Part shown: piece after piece, positions 17,485-27,094 of the stretch
Layout of the letters: every line of letters starts with the position of its first letter
Numbering within the stretch: position 1 is the stretch's first letter
The notes under the pieces: model-generated
Seen by the model: the letters and a program-made list of their open reading frames with translations, nothing else
Databases searched by the model: none
Told to the model about the DNA's origin: nothing
NCBI RefSeq assembly: GCF_000722635.1
Contig: NZ_JOKH01000007.1
Location: 94,909 to 158,908, forward strand
Source of the DNA: Endozoicomonas numazuensis
GTDB lineage: Bacteria; Pseudomonadota; Gammaproteobacteria; Pseudomonadales; Endozoicomonadaceae
DNA: 64,000 bases
Direction: 5' to 3'
Position numbers and translations under genes: made by a program

Positions 17485-19296
17485 TCAATGTTTTGCTTTT
17501 TCCCACCAGATACTGAGATCTATTGCACCGTACAGACCGCCATTATCCGGGTAGCTGAATTGACTTCGATGAGCCACCCGCCAGTAAGGGTGATAGATCT
17601 GGGGAATGGTGTAATTTTCCCAGAGTAATATCCGGTCCAGTGCCCTTGTTGCTGTTTTCAGTTGTTCTATTGATTCAGCTTTAATGATGTGATCAATCAT
17701 GGCGTCGACAGCAGGGTGGCTGACTCCTGCCATATTCTGGGTGCCTTGCTCATCGGCAGTGGTACTGCTCCAGTATTCTCTTTGTTCGTTACCAGGAACG
17801 TCCGGCTGAGGGAAGGTTCTGAGTATCATGTCGTAATCATGGTTGCGTATTCTTCGAATGTACTGAGAGACATCAACCGATATGATTTGCATGTCTATAC
17901 CGAGCATTTCCAGATTGGTTTTGAAGGGAATAGCAATGCGTTCCTGCTCCGGTACCGCAAGCATCAGTTCAAACTTGAGAGGCTCTCCCGTCTTCTTATT
18001 GACCGTTTTGCCTTTTTTGAGTTCCCAACCGGCTTTCTTAAGCAGTTGATTGGCGTAACTGAGTTGTTTTCTGATCTTGCCACTGCCGTCGGTTTGAACT
18101 CCAGTCCATGGTTGTTTGAACAGTTTCTCTGGAAGTAATGTTCGATAAGGAGACAGCAATTTGATCTCGGCTTCACTTGGAATTCCCTTCTGGGCAAACT
18201 GAGAGGTGGCAAACAGACTTTTGGGCGCTGAGTAAATGCCATAAAGAAGGTTTGAGTTGGTCCAGGCTGAATCATAGCCTTGGCTGATGGCTTCCCTGAC
18301 CCGTTGATCTTTGAAAGGTCCTTTGCGACTGTTAAAGATAAATGACTGCACCTGAAAACTTTTGCGAGGGTAGTTTTTCTTGAGAATATTCCCCGAATCG
18401 ATCTCTTTTCCTTTGTAGGCATAAGTCCAGTTCTTGGCCAGGTTCTCTATGCGAATGTCATAATTTCCAGCAAGAAACGCCTCAAGTGAAATGGTTGAGT
18501 TCCTGAAATACTCCAGCTTGATTTGTTTAAAGTTATTCCGACCCATATTGACCGGCAGTTTTTCAGCCCAGTAATCGTTATTTCTTTCAAGAAAAACTTT
18601 TTGTCCAAGTTCATACTGTTTGATGGTATAGGGCCCTGAGCTGACCGGGATCTGGATTTTACTGTCACTCGCAGGTTTCTGATCCCAATAACTGCTGTGT
18701 ATGATCGGTAGCTGAGCTAAACGAAAAGGGAGTTTTTTATCTTCGGGTACATTAAGGGTTACTTTGACCCGATTACCGGGTTCAACGTCTATTTTCTCAA
18801 CATCCTTCATGAGAAGTTTATAGCTGGTAAAGTCTCCATTTTTGTACTGAAGAAAAGTGTCTCTGACGACTTTAGCGGTGATGGGAGTTCCATCAGCAAA
18901 TCGAGCTTTAGAATCAATGACAAAGCGCACCCAGCTACTGTCTTCAGGGTATTCAATACGCTCTGCAATCAATGGATAAAGGCTGTTAGGTTCATCTCGG
19001 CTGGAGAACATCAAACTGTCATAAATATAGGAACCGACAGCAGCAGGTACGCCTTTGGATGTAAAAAGGTCAAAGGTGTCATAAGTGCCAAGCACGGCCA
19101 GCCTGACGTTGCCCTGACGAGGAGCGTCGGGATTAACATAGGAGAAATGCTTAAAATCAGACGGGTATTTGGGCGTGCCATGCAGGCTGACGGCATGACT
19201 GGATTGATAGGGTTGTTGATCATCCGCCAGAGAGGAATATGAAGCCCAGGCAAGGTTCAAAACTATAAAGCGGCATGCCCATCGTTTGATAGTCAT
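17485..19296 (-). CDS. YejA-type peptide-binding protein (copy 2)
   Basis: Periplasmic SBP_bac_5 family protein, 603 residues, close in length to E. coli YejA. The start is set at the ATG at 19296: AAGGAC lies 6 nt upstream and a signal peptide follows (FIVLNLAWASYSSLA-DD); the in-frame extension to 19473 lies wholly inside copy 3. Conserved segments: HAVSLHGTPKYPSDFKHF, NPDAPRQGN, SSGPYTIKQYELGQ and FPQPDVPGNEQREYW. The ribosome site overlaps the stop codon of copy 3, so the two are translationally coupled. There is no permease or ATPase beside it; it could serve the YejBEF encoded 7 kb away. Confidence 0.92.
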   Translation of the reverse strand: MTIKRWACRFIVLNLAWASYSSLADDQQPYQSSHAVSLHGTPKYPSDFKHFSYVNPDAPRQGNVRLAVLGTYDTFDLFTSKGVPAAVGSYIYDSLMFSSRDEPNSLYPLIAERIEYPEDSSWVRFVIDSKARFADGTPITAKVVRDTFLQYKNGDFTSYKLLMKDVEKIDVEPGNRVKVTLNVPEDKKLPFRLAQLPIIHSSYWDQKPASDSKIQIPVSSGPYTIKQYELGQKVFLERNNDYWAEKLPVNMGRNNFKQIKLEYFRNSTISLEAFLAGNYDIRIENLAKNWTYAYKGKEIDSGNILKKNYPRKSFQVQSFIFNSRKGPFKDQRVREAISQGYDSAWTNSNLLYGIYSAPKSLFATSQFAQKGIPSEAEIKLLSPYRTLLPEKLFKQPWTGVQTDGSGKIRKQLSYANQLLKKAGWELKKGKTVNKKTGEPLKFELMLAVPEQERIAIPFKTNLEMLGIDMQIISVDVSQYIRRIRNHDYDMILRTFPQPDVPGNEQREYWSSTTADEQGTQNMAGVSHPAVDAMIDHIIKAESIEQLKTATRALDRILLWENYTIPQIYHPYWRVAHRSQFSYPDNGGLYGAIDLSIWWEKAKH

Positions 19297-19304
19297 TATT
19301 GTCC

Positions 19305-21140
19305 TTATTGTTTGATAGCGGTAGGGGTCATCCACCAGGAAGTCAGACGTATGCCATAGGGTGGAAAGCGATCTGGAGGTTGAATGTGCATCCAGTGTGC
19401 GACTCTTATAAAACGACCCTGCCAGTTCGGAATAAAGTAATGTTCCCAGAGTAAAACGCGATTTAATGCCCACATTGCCGTATAAAGATCAGTTTCATTA
19501 GCTGCCGACAAAGCGTGTTCTACCAGAGAGTCAATTGCCGGGTTATGTATTCCGCTTATATTCTGGCTTCCTTCGATCTCTGCAGACTCGGAATGAAACA
19601 AGCTTCTCAGGTGTTCTCCGGGTAGAAAAGGAATGGCCACAGTTGTTTGAACCATATCAAAATCTCTTTGTCGTATTCTTTGTTGATATTGGCTCAAGTC
19701 AATGGCTCTAAAATCCATTTTGATACCCACGCTTGCCAGGTTAGCTGCAAATGGCAGTATGATACGATCCGCCAGTTTACAGTAGTGAAGAAATGTAAAT
19801 CGAAGAGGCTCATTGTCTCTATTTAACAATTGCCCCTGATGGTAGCGCCAGCCTGCATCTTTAAGTAGTTTGAGGGCTTCTCGGCGCTGAGTCGTTATGT
19901 TCCCGTCACCACGTGTTTTCGAAAGCTCGAAAGGTAAGGTATAAAATTGTTCTGGTAATATTGTTTGAAAAGGTCTTAATAACGCCCGTTCTCTTTCATC
20001 CGGTATGATTGGGGTATTGGCTTCATGAGCCGTAATAAAACTGGTGGTTCGGGTATAGGCGTTATGAAACAGAACTTTTGATGTCCATTCCCAGTCCAAT
20101 AACATACTGATCGCCTTTCTGACTCTGCGGTCCTGAAACAATGGGGATCTCAAGTTAAAGGCAAAGAACCTTCTGCCATAGTGCATGTTATCAGGGATGT
20201 TTACCTTAGCGATTCTGCCTTGCTGCATGGCGGGAAAAGAGTAACCGGTCTGCCAGTTCTTGGCTTCAGCTTCATAGTGAATATCAATCTCTCCGTTTTT
20301 GAACGCCTGAAAGCTCACGTGCCTGTCCCGGTAAAAATTCAGGGTTACGCGGTCGAAATTATAGAGTCCTTTATTAACGGGTAAGTCTTTTCCCCAGTAG
20401 TCTCTGACTCGTTCATAGACAATGGATGAACCAGGTTTAACTTTGGCAATTCTATAAGGGCCACTGAGCAGCGGAGGAGTCAATGTAGTTAGGCTGAAAT
20501 CACGAGTTTTCCAGTAATGTTGGGGGAGAACGGGTAGTTCACTGAGTTTGATAGGGAGAGCCTTTGAAGCAGACGGTTTGAGCTGGAAGTGAATGATGTG
20601 TTTATCTTCAATGGTTACGCGCTCAACCTGTTGGAGAATGGGTTTGAAGTTCGGGTGGCCCTGTTTTAACAGTATGTGGAATGAAAACTCCACATCTTCT
20701 GTAGTGATAGGGTGCTGGTCATGAAACCGGGCATTTTTTCTAAGTTTGAAGGACAGCTTATGTTGGCCTGGGGTGTAGGCAACAGCTTCAGCAATCAACC
20801 CGTAGGCGGTATTTTTATGGTCCATTGAGGGAGCGTATGCGCCGGTTCCAACCATCAGAGGCTCATTCAACTCGAGAAAGCCAAATCGAAACGTGTTATT
20901 TGCCGATGTTGGTGCGATGCCTCTGGCAGTATAGGGGTTCAGTGTATTAAATGTACCTAAAGCAGCCAGACGTAAATGTCCTCCTTTTGGGGCGTCCGGG
21001 TTGACGTAATTGAAGTGTTTGAAATCGTTTTTATAAAGGGGGGCGTCCATGATGGAAAGGTGGGGTTGCCACTGTTCATCAGCAGCGAGAAGTATCGTGC
21101 CTTGCATGAAAAGAAGTAAAAATAGCGTCAGTGGCTTCAA
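19305..21140 (-). CDS. YejA-type peptide-binding protein (copy 3)
   Basis: 611 residues: signal peptide (KPLTLFLLLFMQGTILLAAD), then the YejA-type fold with FKHFNYVNPDAPKGG, LSGPYRIAKVKPGSSIVYER and YWGKDLPVNKGLYNFD. The last motif is nearly shared with copy 1 (YWGKDLPVNKGRYNFD), so copies 1 and 3 look closer to each other there than to copy 2. First gene of the array copy 3 - copy 2 - decayed copy 4. The paralogues probably differ in ligand; which ligands is unknown. Confidence 0.92.
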   Translation of the reverse strand: MKPLTLFLLLFMQGTILLAADEQWQPHLSIMDAPLYKNDFKHFNYVNPDAPKGGHLRLAALGTFNTLNPYTARGIAPTSANNTFRFGFLELNEPLMVGTGAYAPSMDHKNTAYGLIAEAVAYTPGQHKLSFKLRKNARFHDQHPITTEDVEFSFHILLKQGHPNFKPILQQVERVTIEDKHIIHFQLKPSASKALPIKLSELPVLPQHYWKTRDFSLTTLTPPLLSGPYRIAKVKPGSSIVYERVRDYWGKDLPVNKGLYNFDRVTLNFYRDRHVSFQAFKNGEIDIHYEAEAKNWQTGYSFPAMQQGRIAKVNIPDNMHYGRRFFAFNLRSPLFQDRRVRKAISMLLDWEWTSKVLFHNAYTRTTSFITAHEANTPIIPDERERALLRPFQTILPEQFYTLPFELSKTRGDGNITTQRREALKLLKDAGWRYHQGQLLNRDNEPLRFTFLHYCKLADRIILPFAANLASVGIKMDFRAIDLSQYQQRIRQRDFDMVQTTVAIPFLPGEHLRSLFHSESAEIEGSQNISGIHNPAIDSLVEHALSAANETDLYTAMWALNRVLLWEHYFIPNWQGRFIRVAHWMHIQPPDRFPPYGIRLTSWWMTPTAIKQ

Positions 21141-21206
21141 TGATGCTTCCCGGTAATATTAAACCGATTCAATATAGCATCGACAGGGTAGTGTTTTACA
21201 GAGAGG

Positions 21207-21237
21207 GGTCAGACCCTTGAAATTAAAGGGTCTGACC
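21207..21237. repeat. REP-like inverted repeat downstream of mltD
   Basis: Perfect 12-bp arms GGTCAGACCCTT and AAGGGTCTGACC around a 7-nt loop. There is no T run on either strand, so it is not a canonical terminator. The GGGTCAGACCC core resembles a REP-type sequence I recall near RAYT transposases in other gammaproteobacteria; no transposase is adjacent here. Confidence 0.7.
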
Positions 21238-21247
21238 GATCAGTGAA

Positions 21248-22864
21248 TTAGTCGTATGCGCGCGTCACATCAACATAGAGAGTGAGCTGCTGTCCAGGCT
21301 GCAGGTATTTACTGTCAAAGGTATTCCAGTTTTTAATCTGAGCAATGGCAACATTAAATTTATCAGCAATACGTGACAGAGAGTCTCCGTTGCGGACTTT
21401 GTAGTTTACTTTACGTACAACACCGTCCTGAGCTGCGGGCGTTTTAGTCCAGACAACCAGTTTTTGACCTATACGAAGTGTGTCTCTGGGGGACATGTTG
21501 TTCCAGCGCGCCAGTTCCTTGATGCCTGTATTGTACTGATTGGCAATACTCCAGAAGCTGTCTCCGGATTTAACGGCATAATTCAGTCTGTGACGTCCTG
21601 TGCGCTGGGTGTTTTGTTTGGTGATTCTGCGCTGACTGGCTGTCAGAGCGTACTCTTCCCTGTCTTTTGCTGGGACAGGTATCAGAAGACTTTGACCCAC
21701 CCGAATCAAATTGCCTTTCATTTTGTTAACTTCTTTGATGAGCTTGGGCTCAGTACGGAAGGTTTTGGCAATTTTAATCAGACTGTCTCCAGACTTAACC
21801 GAGTAGCGGCGCCACTGCATGCGTTTTTCAGCAGGCAGCTGAGCCAGTTGAGTGCGGAAAGATTCTGCTTTAGCAATGGGAACCAGAAGGTAATGTGGGC
21901 CTGAAGGAGGCGTTGACCAGCGATTAATCCCCGGGTTCAAGCGATACAGCTCATTAAGCGGTACACCAGAGAGTTTGGAGGCTCTGGCCATATCGAGCTG
22001 GCCACCGGTCTTCACCTTGGCAAAATAGGGTTTGTTCGGTATGGGCTTGAGCTTAATGCCATACTTGGATGGATTTCGAACAATCTTGCCCAGTGCAATC
22101 AGTTTTGGCACATAAGCTGTGGTTTCTCTAGGCAGGCTAAGATGCCAGAAGCGAGTGGATTTACCCAGCTTCTTGTTCTTGTTAACTGCATTCAAGACCC
22201 GACCGGGTCCGGAGTTAAAAGCAGCCAGGGCTAATTCCCAATCCCCAAACATCTTGTGCAGGCTGACCATGTAGTCCAGGGCCGCCTGGGTAGCGGAAAC
22301 GACATCGCGACGACCATCGTACCACCAGTTCTGCTTCAAACCGTAATGTTCACCGGTTGCAGGCATGAACTGCCAGAGTCCGGAGGCACCTGCATGAGAG
22401 TAGGCAAAGGGGTCAAACGCACTCTCTATGACTGGCATTAAAGCCAATTCCAAAGGGATACCCCGTTTTTCCGCTTCCATTAAAATAAAATAGAAATAAG
22501 GACTGGCACGGTCTGAAACCCGGTTAAAGTAACCCTGATTTTTTTTGTACCAGCGCAGTTCTGCCAATACTCTGGGGTCATTATTATCAAGATTCATGGC
22601 CAAACCCCGGCGGGTTCTTTCCCAAAGATCCGTGGCAGGTTTTTCAGCTACTTGTTTTTTAACCGCTTTCTTGGCCGTTTTTCCTTTGGTAACTTTTTGC
22701 TCGGCCTTGGCAGGAGGTGTTGTGCCAGCGTCTTCCATAGAAAGACTCTGACAGCCTGTTAGCGTCAGTGCCAGTGTTGCGGCTCCTACTACACGCGCCA
22801 GAGTTTTAACCTCGGCTCCTGCAGGTCGGACAGATGTTTGTTCTGTAATCGAAGGTTCAGACAT
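21248..22864 (-). CDS. mltD: Membrane-bound lytic murein transglycosylase D
   Basis: Cleaves the MurNAc-GlcNAc bond of peptidoglycan. 538 residues: lipoprotein signal with lipobox LTLTGC (Cys ~38), a lysine-rich linker, an SLT domain at ~120-230 with catalytic Glu in VIESAFDPFAYSHAGASGLW and the motif AAFNSGPGRV, then three LysM repeats beginning YSVKSGDSL, YAVKSGDSF and YKVRNGDSL that bind glycan. Length and layout fit MltD with one extra LysM compared with E. coli. No strong ribosome site is visible before the ATG. It lies 39 nt after gloB on the same strand, a common gamma-proteobacterial order. Confidence 0.95.
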   Translation of the reverse strand: MSEPSITEQTSVRPAGAEVKTLARVVGAATLALTLTGCQSLSMEDAGTTPPAKAEQKVTKGKTAKKAVKKQVAEKPATDLWERTRRGLAMNLDNNDPRVLAELRWYKKNQGYFNRVSDRASPYFYFILMEAEKRGIPLELALMPVIESAFDPFAYSHAGASGLWQFMPATGEHYGLKQNWWYDGRRDVVSATQAALDYMVSLHKMFGDWELALAAFNSGPGRVLNAVNKNKKLGKSTRFWHLSLPRETTAYVPKLIALGKIVRNPSKYGIKLKPIPNKPYFAKVKTGGQLDMARASKLSGVPLNELYRLNPGINRWSTPPSGPHYLLVPIAKAESFRTQLAQLPAEKRMQWRRYSVKSGDSLIKIAKTFRTEPKLIKEVNKMKGNLIRVGQSLLIPVPAKDREEYALTASQRRITKQNTQRTGRHRLNYAVKSGDSFWSIANQYNTGIKELARWNNMSPRDTLRIGQKLVVWTKTPAAQDGVVRKVNYKVRNGDSLSRIADKFNVAIAQIKNWNTFDSKYLQPGQQLTLYVDVTRAYD

Positions 22865-22903
22865 AAAAAGGTTATTTATCTAGAAGGAACACAGGTTTTA
22901 TCG

Positions 22904-23689
22904 TCATTGAAAGCGATCCTTCCACTGACGCAAAGCACCAAACACTTCTGCCTCGCTAGACAAAGTTGTATCCGGGGCGTGCTCCTTAACTGCAGTAATG
23001 ACGCTGTTCTGGTCAGTACGCATAAATGGATTAATGGTCAATTCCAGCTTGATTGTAGAGGGGAGACTTGGCCTGTGCTGTTGGCGAAGCTGTGTCACTC
23101 TATTCAGATAATTGTCAATGGAGTGATTCTCGGGTTCTACAGCCTTTGCAAAAGCCAGATTTGCCAGAGTGTATTCGTGTGTACAGTATATCCGGGTGTT
23201 TTCCGGAAGAGAGCGAAGCTTATCAAAAGAGCTCTGCATCTGTTCAGCGGTGCCTTCAAACAGGCGGCCGCAGCCTGCCGAAAAAAGGGTATCACCACAA
23301 AACATAAACGGGTCACCTTGATCAGGGATTGAAAAAAAGACGATATGATCGAGGGTATGTCCCGGAGTTTTTAAAATTTGAAAGTGTGTGTTCAGCACCG
23401 TGAATGTATCAGAATCTCTGAGCGGGTGCGTGATGGAAGTAATGGCTTCATTATCAGGGCCATAGACGGGTATGTTACGGTTTTTTGTTAATGCTTCTAT
23501 ACCGTTTGTATGGTCCCAGTGATGATGGGTAACCAGAATGCCAGATAGCTCAAGACCCCATGCTTCCAGTGATTGTTCAACAACAACAGCATCACCTGGA
23601 TCGACAACCAGGCACTGTTGGCTGCTGTTTTCAGAGAGCAACCAGATGTAGTTATCTTGAAAAGCCGGAATGGCTCTAATCTGGATCAT
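22904..23689 (-). CDS. gloB: Hydroxyacylglutathione hydrolase (glyoxalase II)
   Basis: Hydrolyses S-lactoylglutathione to lactate and glutathione, completing methylglyoxal detoxification. 261 residues, metallo-beta-lactamase fold: the di-metal motif THHHWDH at ~54-60, PGHTLDHI, and FCGDTLFSAGCGRLFEG. Begins MIQIRAIPAFQDNYIW, as expected of GloB. Divergent from the yafS-like gene over a 254-bp region, as in E. coli. Confidence 0.96.
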   Translation of the reverse strand: MIQIRAIPAFQDNYIWLLSENSSQQCLVVDPGDAVVVEQSLEAWGLELSGILVTHHHWDHTNGIEALTKNRNIPVYGPDNEAITSITHPLRDSDTFTVLNTHFQILKTPGHTLDHIVFFSIPDQGDPFMFCGDTLFSAGCGRLFEGTAEQMQSSFDKLRSLPENTRIYCTHEYTLANLAFAKAVEPENHSIDNYLNRVTQLRQQHRPSLPSTIKLELTINPFMRTDQNSVITAVKEHAPDTTLSSEAEVFGALRQWKDRFQ

Positions 23690-23943
23690 GGATGGTATTC
23701 TTCGTTTATGACAATTTTGTCTGTAATGTTCACAGCCATTCTAACGTCAAGATCTGTTAGAAACATCATTTTTTACAGACATTAAGTGTAAAGTCGGTAC
23801 TATTTTCTTTACGATTGTTATCTGAAGATTACACAGATGCTGGTCGAATCCTGTTGCGCCAGATAAGATGTGTCATTGACCAGGACAACATTCTGGCTCG
23901 AGATTTTTGCTGAATTGACTACAGCATTCATGGAAAAAGCCTG

Positions 23944-24717
23944 ATGCAACGGTTTAAAAAATCTACCAGGCCTGAAATGCCCCAGAGGCTTCAGGCTCTA
24001 CAGGACTGGATGACCTCCGGTTCGGGAGAGTTTGTACTCAAGACAGAACGCAGCCTTATCGAGCATGAGTTAAACTATATCTTCGGTTATCATGCTGTGG
24101 AGTTATCTGTGTCTCCGACTGCAAGCCTTCTTTCAGGCTCTCAGGTCAGTCGAAATTTTCAGTTTCATCCTTTAATGACTGATCCCTCGTCTTCATTGCT
24201 GCTGGACCCTTATCACTGGCCAGTTACCCCGGGTAGTCTTGATCTCGTATTACTGCACCATATGGTTGAAGTTTCGGATCGCCCGCATCGACTTCTCAGT
24301 GAGGCGGGTAATACCATCATACCGGGCGGCAAGATGGTGGTCGTAGGCTTTAATCCTTTGAGTCTTTGTAATGTGAAGCGAATGTTACTTCCGAGTTATC
24401 GAAAGTTGTTCAGCGGCGTTCAGTTCATCAGTCCCAGTCGAATGAGGGACTGGTTAACGCTTTTGGGATTCAGTGTTGAGAAAGTTATTCATGGCGCGTA
24501 TTTGTTTCCGGGCAATCCTTCGGTGAAGGGCATGGGAGCAGAACTGGTTGAACAGCGCTGTCATAATTGGACGCTGCCGTTTGGCAGTTTTTACATCATA
24601 GTAGCTACCCGGGAAGTGGCGGGCATGACACCCATAAAGCCCAGCTGGTCTTCCGTGGGTCAGCCCCTGGTCGGTAACCCGATTACCGGATCCAGTCGAG
24701 TAGGAGATAATCGTTGA
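23944..24717 (+). CDS. yafS: SAM-dependent methyltransferase, YafS-like
   Basis: 257 residues. Class I methyltransferase type; the region [26 protein letters not shown] fits the post-motif I acidic loop and the helix after it, followed by [16 protein letters not shown]. Substrate unknown. The position between gloB and rnhA matches E. coli yafS, and this synteny supports the name. Its stop overlaps the rnhA start (TTGA), implying coupled translation of yafS-rnhA-dnaQ. Confidence 0.85.
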   Translation: MQRFKKSTRPEMPQRLQALQDWMTSGSGEFVLKTERSLIEHELNYIFGYHAVELSVSPTASLLSGSQVSRNFQFHPLMTDPSSSLLLDPYHWPVTPGSLDLVLLHHMVEVSDRPHRLLSEAGNTIIPGGKMVVVGFNPLSLCNVKRMLLPSYRKLFSGVQFISPSRMRDWLTLLGFSVEKVIHGAYLFPGNPSVKGMGAELVEQRCHNWTLPFGSFYIIVATREVAGMTPIKPSWSSVGQPLVGNPITGSSRVGDNR

Positions 24718-25166
24718 GCAAGCTCGTTGAGCTTTTTACAGATGGTGCCTGTAAAGGGAATCCAGGTCCTGGAGGTTGGGGCGTGGTGTTGCGCTTTGGT
24801 ACCGCTGAAAAAGGATTATATGGTGGTGAAGACGATACCACGAATAACCGTATGGAGCTGATGGCTGCTATTGTGGGCCTTGAAACACTGACCCGGTCTT
24901 GTGAGGTTCGTTTAACAACGGATTCTCAGTATGTCCGCAAGGGGATAACCGAGTGGATGTCAGGCTGGAAACGCAAAGGTTGGAAAACGGCCGCGGGAAA
25001 ACCGGTAAAGAATCAGGACTTATGGGAGCGTCTTGATGCCCAGAATACTCGTCATTCGGTTGAGTGGTGCTGGGTAAAAGGTCATGCCGGACACCGGGAG
25101 AATGAAATGGCCGATGAGCTGGCCTGCCGTGGTGCTGAAGAGATTATTAAAGGTAAGAAGCAATGA
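24714..25166 (+). CDS. rnhA: Ribonuclease HI
   Basis: Degrades RNA in RNA-DNA hybrids (R-loops, primers). 150 residues with all four catalytic acids at the E. coli positions: D10 ([15 protein letters not shown]), E48 (NRMELMAA), D70 (TTDSQYV) and D134 (NEMADELA). It starts at an uncommon TTG that overlaps the upstream TGA; GGAG lies 8 nt before it. Overlaps dnaQ by 4 nt. Confidence 0.97.
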   Translation: MSKLVELFTDGACKGNPGPGGWGVVLRFGTAEKGLYGGEDDTTNNRMELMAAIVGLETLTRSCEVRLTTDSQYVRKGITEWMSGWKRKGWKTAAGKPVKNQDLWERLDAQNTRHSVEWCWVKGHAGHRENEMADELACRGAEEIIKGKKQ

Positions 25167-25849
25167 CCCGTCAGATCATTATGGATACGGAAACCACCGG
25201 AATCGATCCGTCTCAGGGGCACCGGATTGTTGAAATCGGTTGTGTAGAGATGATCGACAGGAAGCTGACCGGTAAGACTTATCACGTCTATATCAATCCT
25301 GAACGACATATGGACGATGAGGTTATTCAGATTCATGGCATTACCAATGAGTTTGTTAAGGACAAACCTTTATTTGCTGCGGTCGCCAATGACTTTCTTG
25401 AGTTTATCAAGGGGGCCGAGTTAATAGCCCATAATGCGCCGTTTGACGTCAATTTCCTTAACCATGAGTTGAAGTGGTTGGACTCAGCCCTGGGCCAGCT
25501 TGAGGATTACAGCAAGATAACAGACTCTCTGGCGCTTGCCAGAAAGAAGCATCCGGGCCAGAAAAATAATCTTGATGCATTATGTAAGCGATATTTTATC
25601 GATAACTCAGCCCGTACGTTTCACGGAGCGCTGCTTGACTCGGAAATACTTGCAGAAGTCTATCTTGCCATGACCGGTGGCCAGACTTCTCTTCTGCTTG
25701 GCGGCAGTGGCGAAGGAGGTGAGGACGATGCTTCTGTTATCAGACGTTTATCATCAGACAGGCCTGCTTTAAAAGTCATAAAGCCTACGGATGAAGAGCT
25801 GAAGTTTCATCATGAAAAACTGGAAAAAATTGGCCAGCAAGACTGGTAA
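25163..25849 (+). CDS. dnaQ: DNA polymerase III epsilon subunit (3'-5' proofreading exonuclease)
   Basis: 228 residues. DEDDh exonuclease motifs: Exo [13 protein letters not shown], Exo [16 protein letters not shown], Exo [18 protein letters not shown]. The C-terminal tail (~180-228) carries the region that contacts the alpha subunit in E. coli. ATGA overlap with rnhA. After it, an inverted repeat CTATACCC (25890) / GGGTATAG (25921) lies in the short gap before nudC. Confidence 0.96.
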   Translation: MTRQIIMDTETTGIDPSQGHRIVEIGCVEMIDRKLTGKTYHVYINPERHMDDEVIQIHGITNEFVKDKPLFAAVANDFLEFIKGAELIAHNAPFDVNFLNHELKWLDSALGQLEDYSKITDSLALARKKHPGQKNNLDALCKRYFIDNSARTFHGALLDSEILAEVYLAMTGGQTSLLLGGSGEGGEDDASVIRRLSSDRPALKVIKPTDEELKFHHEKLEKIGQQDW

Positions 25850-26052
25850 AACTGTCCTCTCAGGGCGGTGTTACTGCTCTGCCTTTCGACTATACCCGAT
25901 GCCTGAGATTAGTAGGTGATGGGTATAGCCGGTCTCACCGCTAAATATCTATAAAACCAGTCATAAAAAATCATTAAAGCCATTGTCTTTGAATTCTTTT
26001 AGGTGGCACCCTATGAAGAAGGCACCGTCCTAAGCCGTTTAATGGCCTAATT

Positions 26053-26850
26053 ATGAGAGCAGTGACCCCCATGAATCAATATCAACCAGCAAGTGGATGG
26101 ACACTGGAAGGAGATCTTGCTGATCGCTTTCTGATAATGTCCGGCCATGAGATTCTATTAACGCCTGATGGGAACTACCTTTGGCAAAAACAAGCCTGGA
26201 TGGAAGGACTGGACGCGGTCAGAACAGGCAAGTTAGATGCCCACTCAGTATCAATAATACAAACCGACAATGTTCCAGCAGAAGGCACAGTAGTTAATGT
26301 GCGTCAGCTTATGGCCACTCAGCCCGCTGCAATGGTGGCATTTTACAGTCATGCCTCACAAATTTTGAGATCACAAAAAGATCATCGGTACTGCGGGTGC
26401 TGTGGTAGCCCATGCTCACCCCGAGTCGGGGAGTGGGCAATGGTTTGTTCAACTTGTGATATGTCTTACTATCCCAGGATTTCCCCCTGCATCATTGTTC
26501 TTATCCATAAGGGAGATGAAGTACTTCTTGTTCAGCATAAAAAGCATTTACGGAATACATCAATACACACAGTCATAGCTGGTTTTATCGAGCCAGGGGA
26601 AACAGCAGAAGAGGCTGTAGTTAGAGAGGTCAGAGAAGAGGTGGGTATAGAGGTTGGGCAAATAGAGTACTGTTTAAGTCAAAGCTGGCCGTTTCCACAT
26701 GCATTAATGTTGGGCTTTCGCGCTGAATTCAAGTCTGGTGATATTTGCCTCGAAGAGGAAGAGTTAGTGAGTGGCGGCTGGTTCCACAGAGACAATCTGC
26801 CGGAGATACCGCCTCAATTCACAATATCACGGCAGTTAATAGATATTTAA
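26053..26850 (+). CDS. nudC: NAD+/NADH pyrophosphatase, NudC type
   Basis: Nudix hydrolase that cleaves NAD(H) and, in E. coli, removes NAD caps from RNA. 265 residues: zinc ribbon CGCCGSPCSPRVGEWAMVC plus a following STC, then the Nudix box GFIEPGETAEEAVVREVREE. The C-terminus has the NudC-type SQSWPFPHALM motif. A second in-frame ATG at 26071 is an alternative start. The gene is more AT-rich than its upstream neighbours. About 75 nt after the stop there is a hairpin GGACTGATT / AATCAGTCC (26925-26944) with a 2-nt loop and no T run. Confidence 0.94.
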   Translation: MRAVTPMNQYQPASGWTLEGDLADRFLIMSGHEILLTPDGNYLWQKQAWMEGLDAVRTGKLDAHSVSIIQTDNVPAEGTVVNVRQLMATQPAAMVAFYSHASQILRSQKDHRYCGCCGSPCSPRVGEWAMVCSTCDMSYYPRISPCIIVLIHKGDEVLLVQHKKHLRNTSIHTVIAGFIEPGETAEEAVVREVREEVGIEVGQIEYCLSQSWPFPHALMLGFRAEFKSGDICLEEEELVSGGWFHRDNLPEIPPQFTISRQLIDI

Positions 26851-27094
26851 TATTATACAATCATATCTATAGTGGTATTTGAAAATATGCACCGTGCAAG
26901 TCTCAAGTTAAGAATAATAATGAAGGACTGATTGTAATCAGTCCGCATCTATAGCGTGATTATGTGCTTGTTTTAAGATCTGATTTTGCCGTTATATGAA
27001 CGATTGCCTGCTCAAATTACCGAAGCCATAAAACAAAACGCCATTTTCAGGTATCCTTAGCCAGTCATATTAAAATTTATTGTGGGAGGCTCAC

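Noticed and set aside
26925-26944. GGACTGATT / AATCAGTCC hairpin between nudC and sohB considered as a riboswitch or terminator
   Set aside because: Two-nucleotide loop, no T run and no conserved aptamer-like sequence around it.
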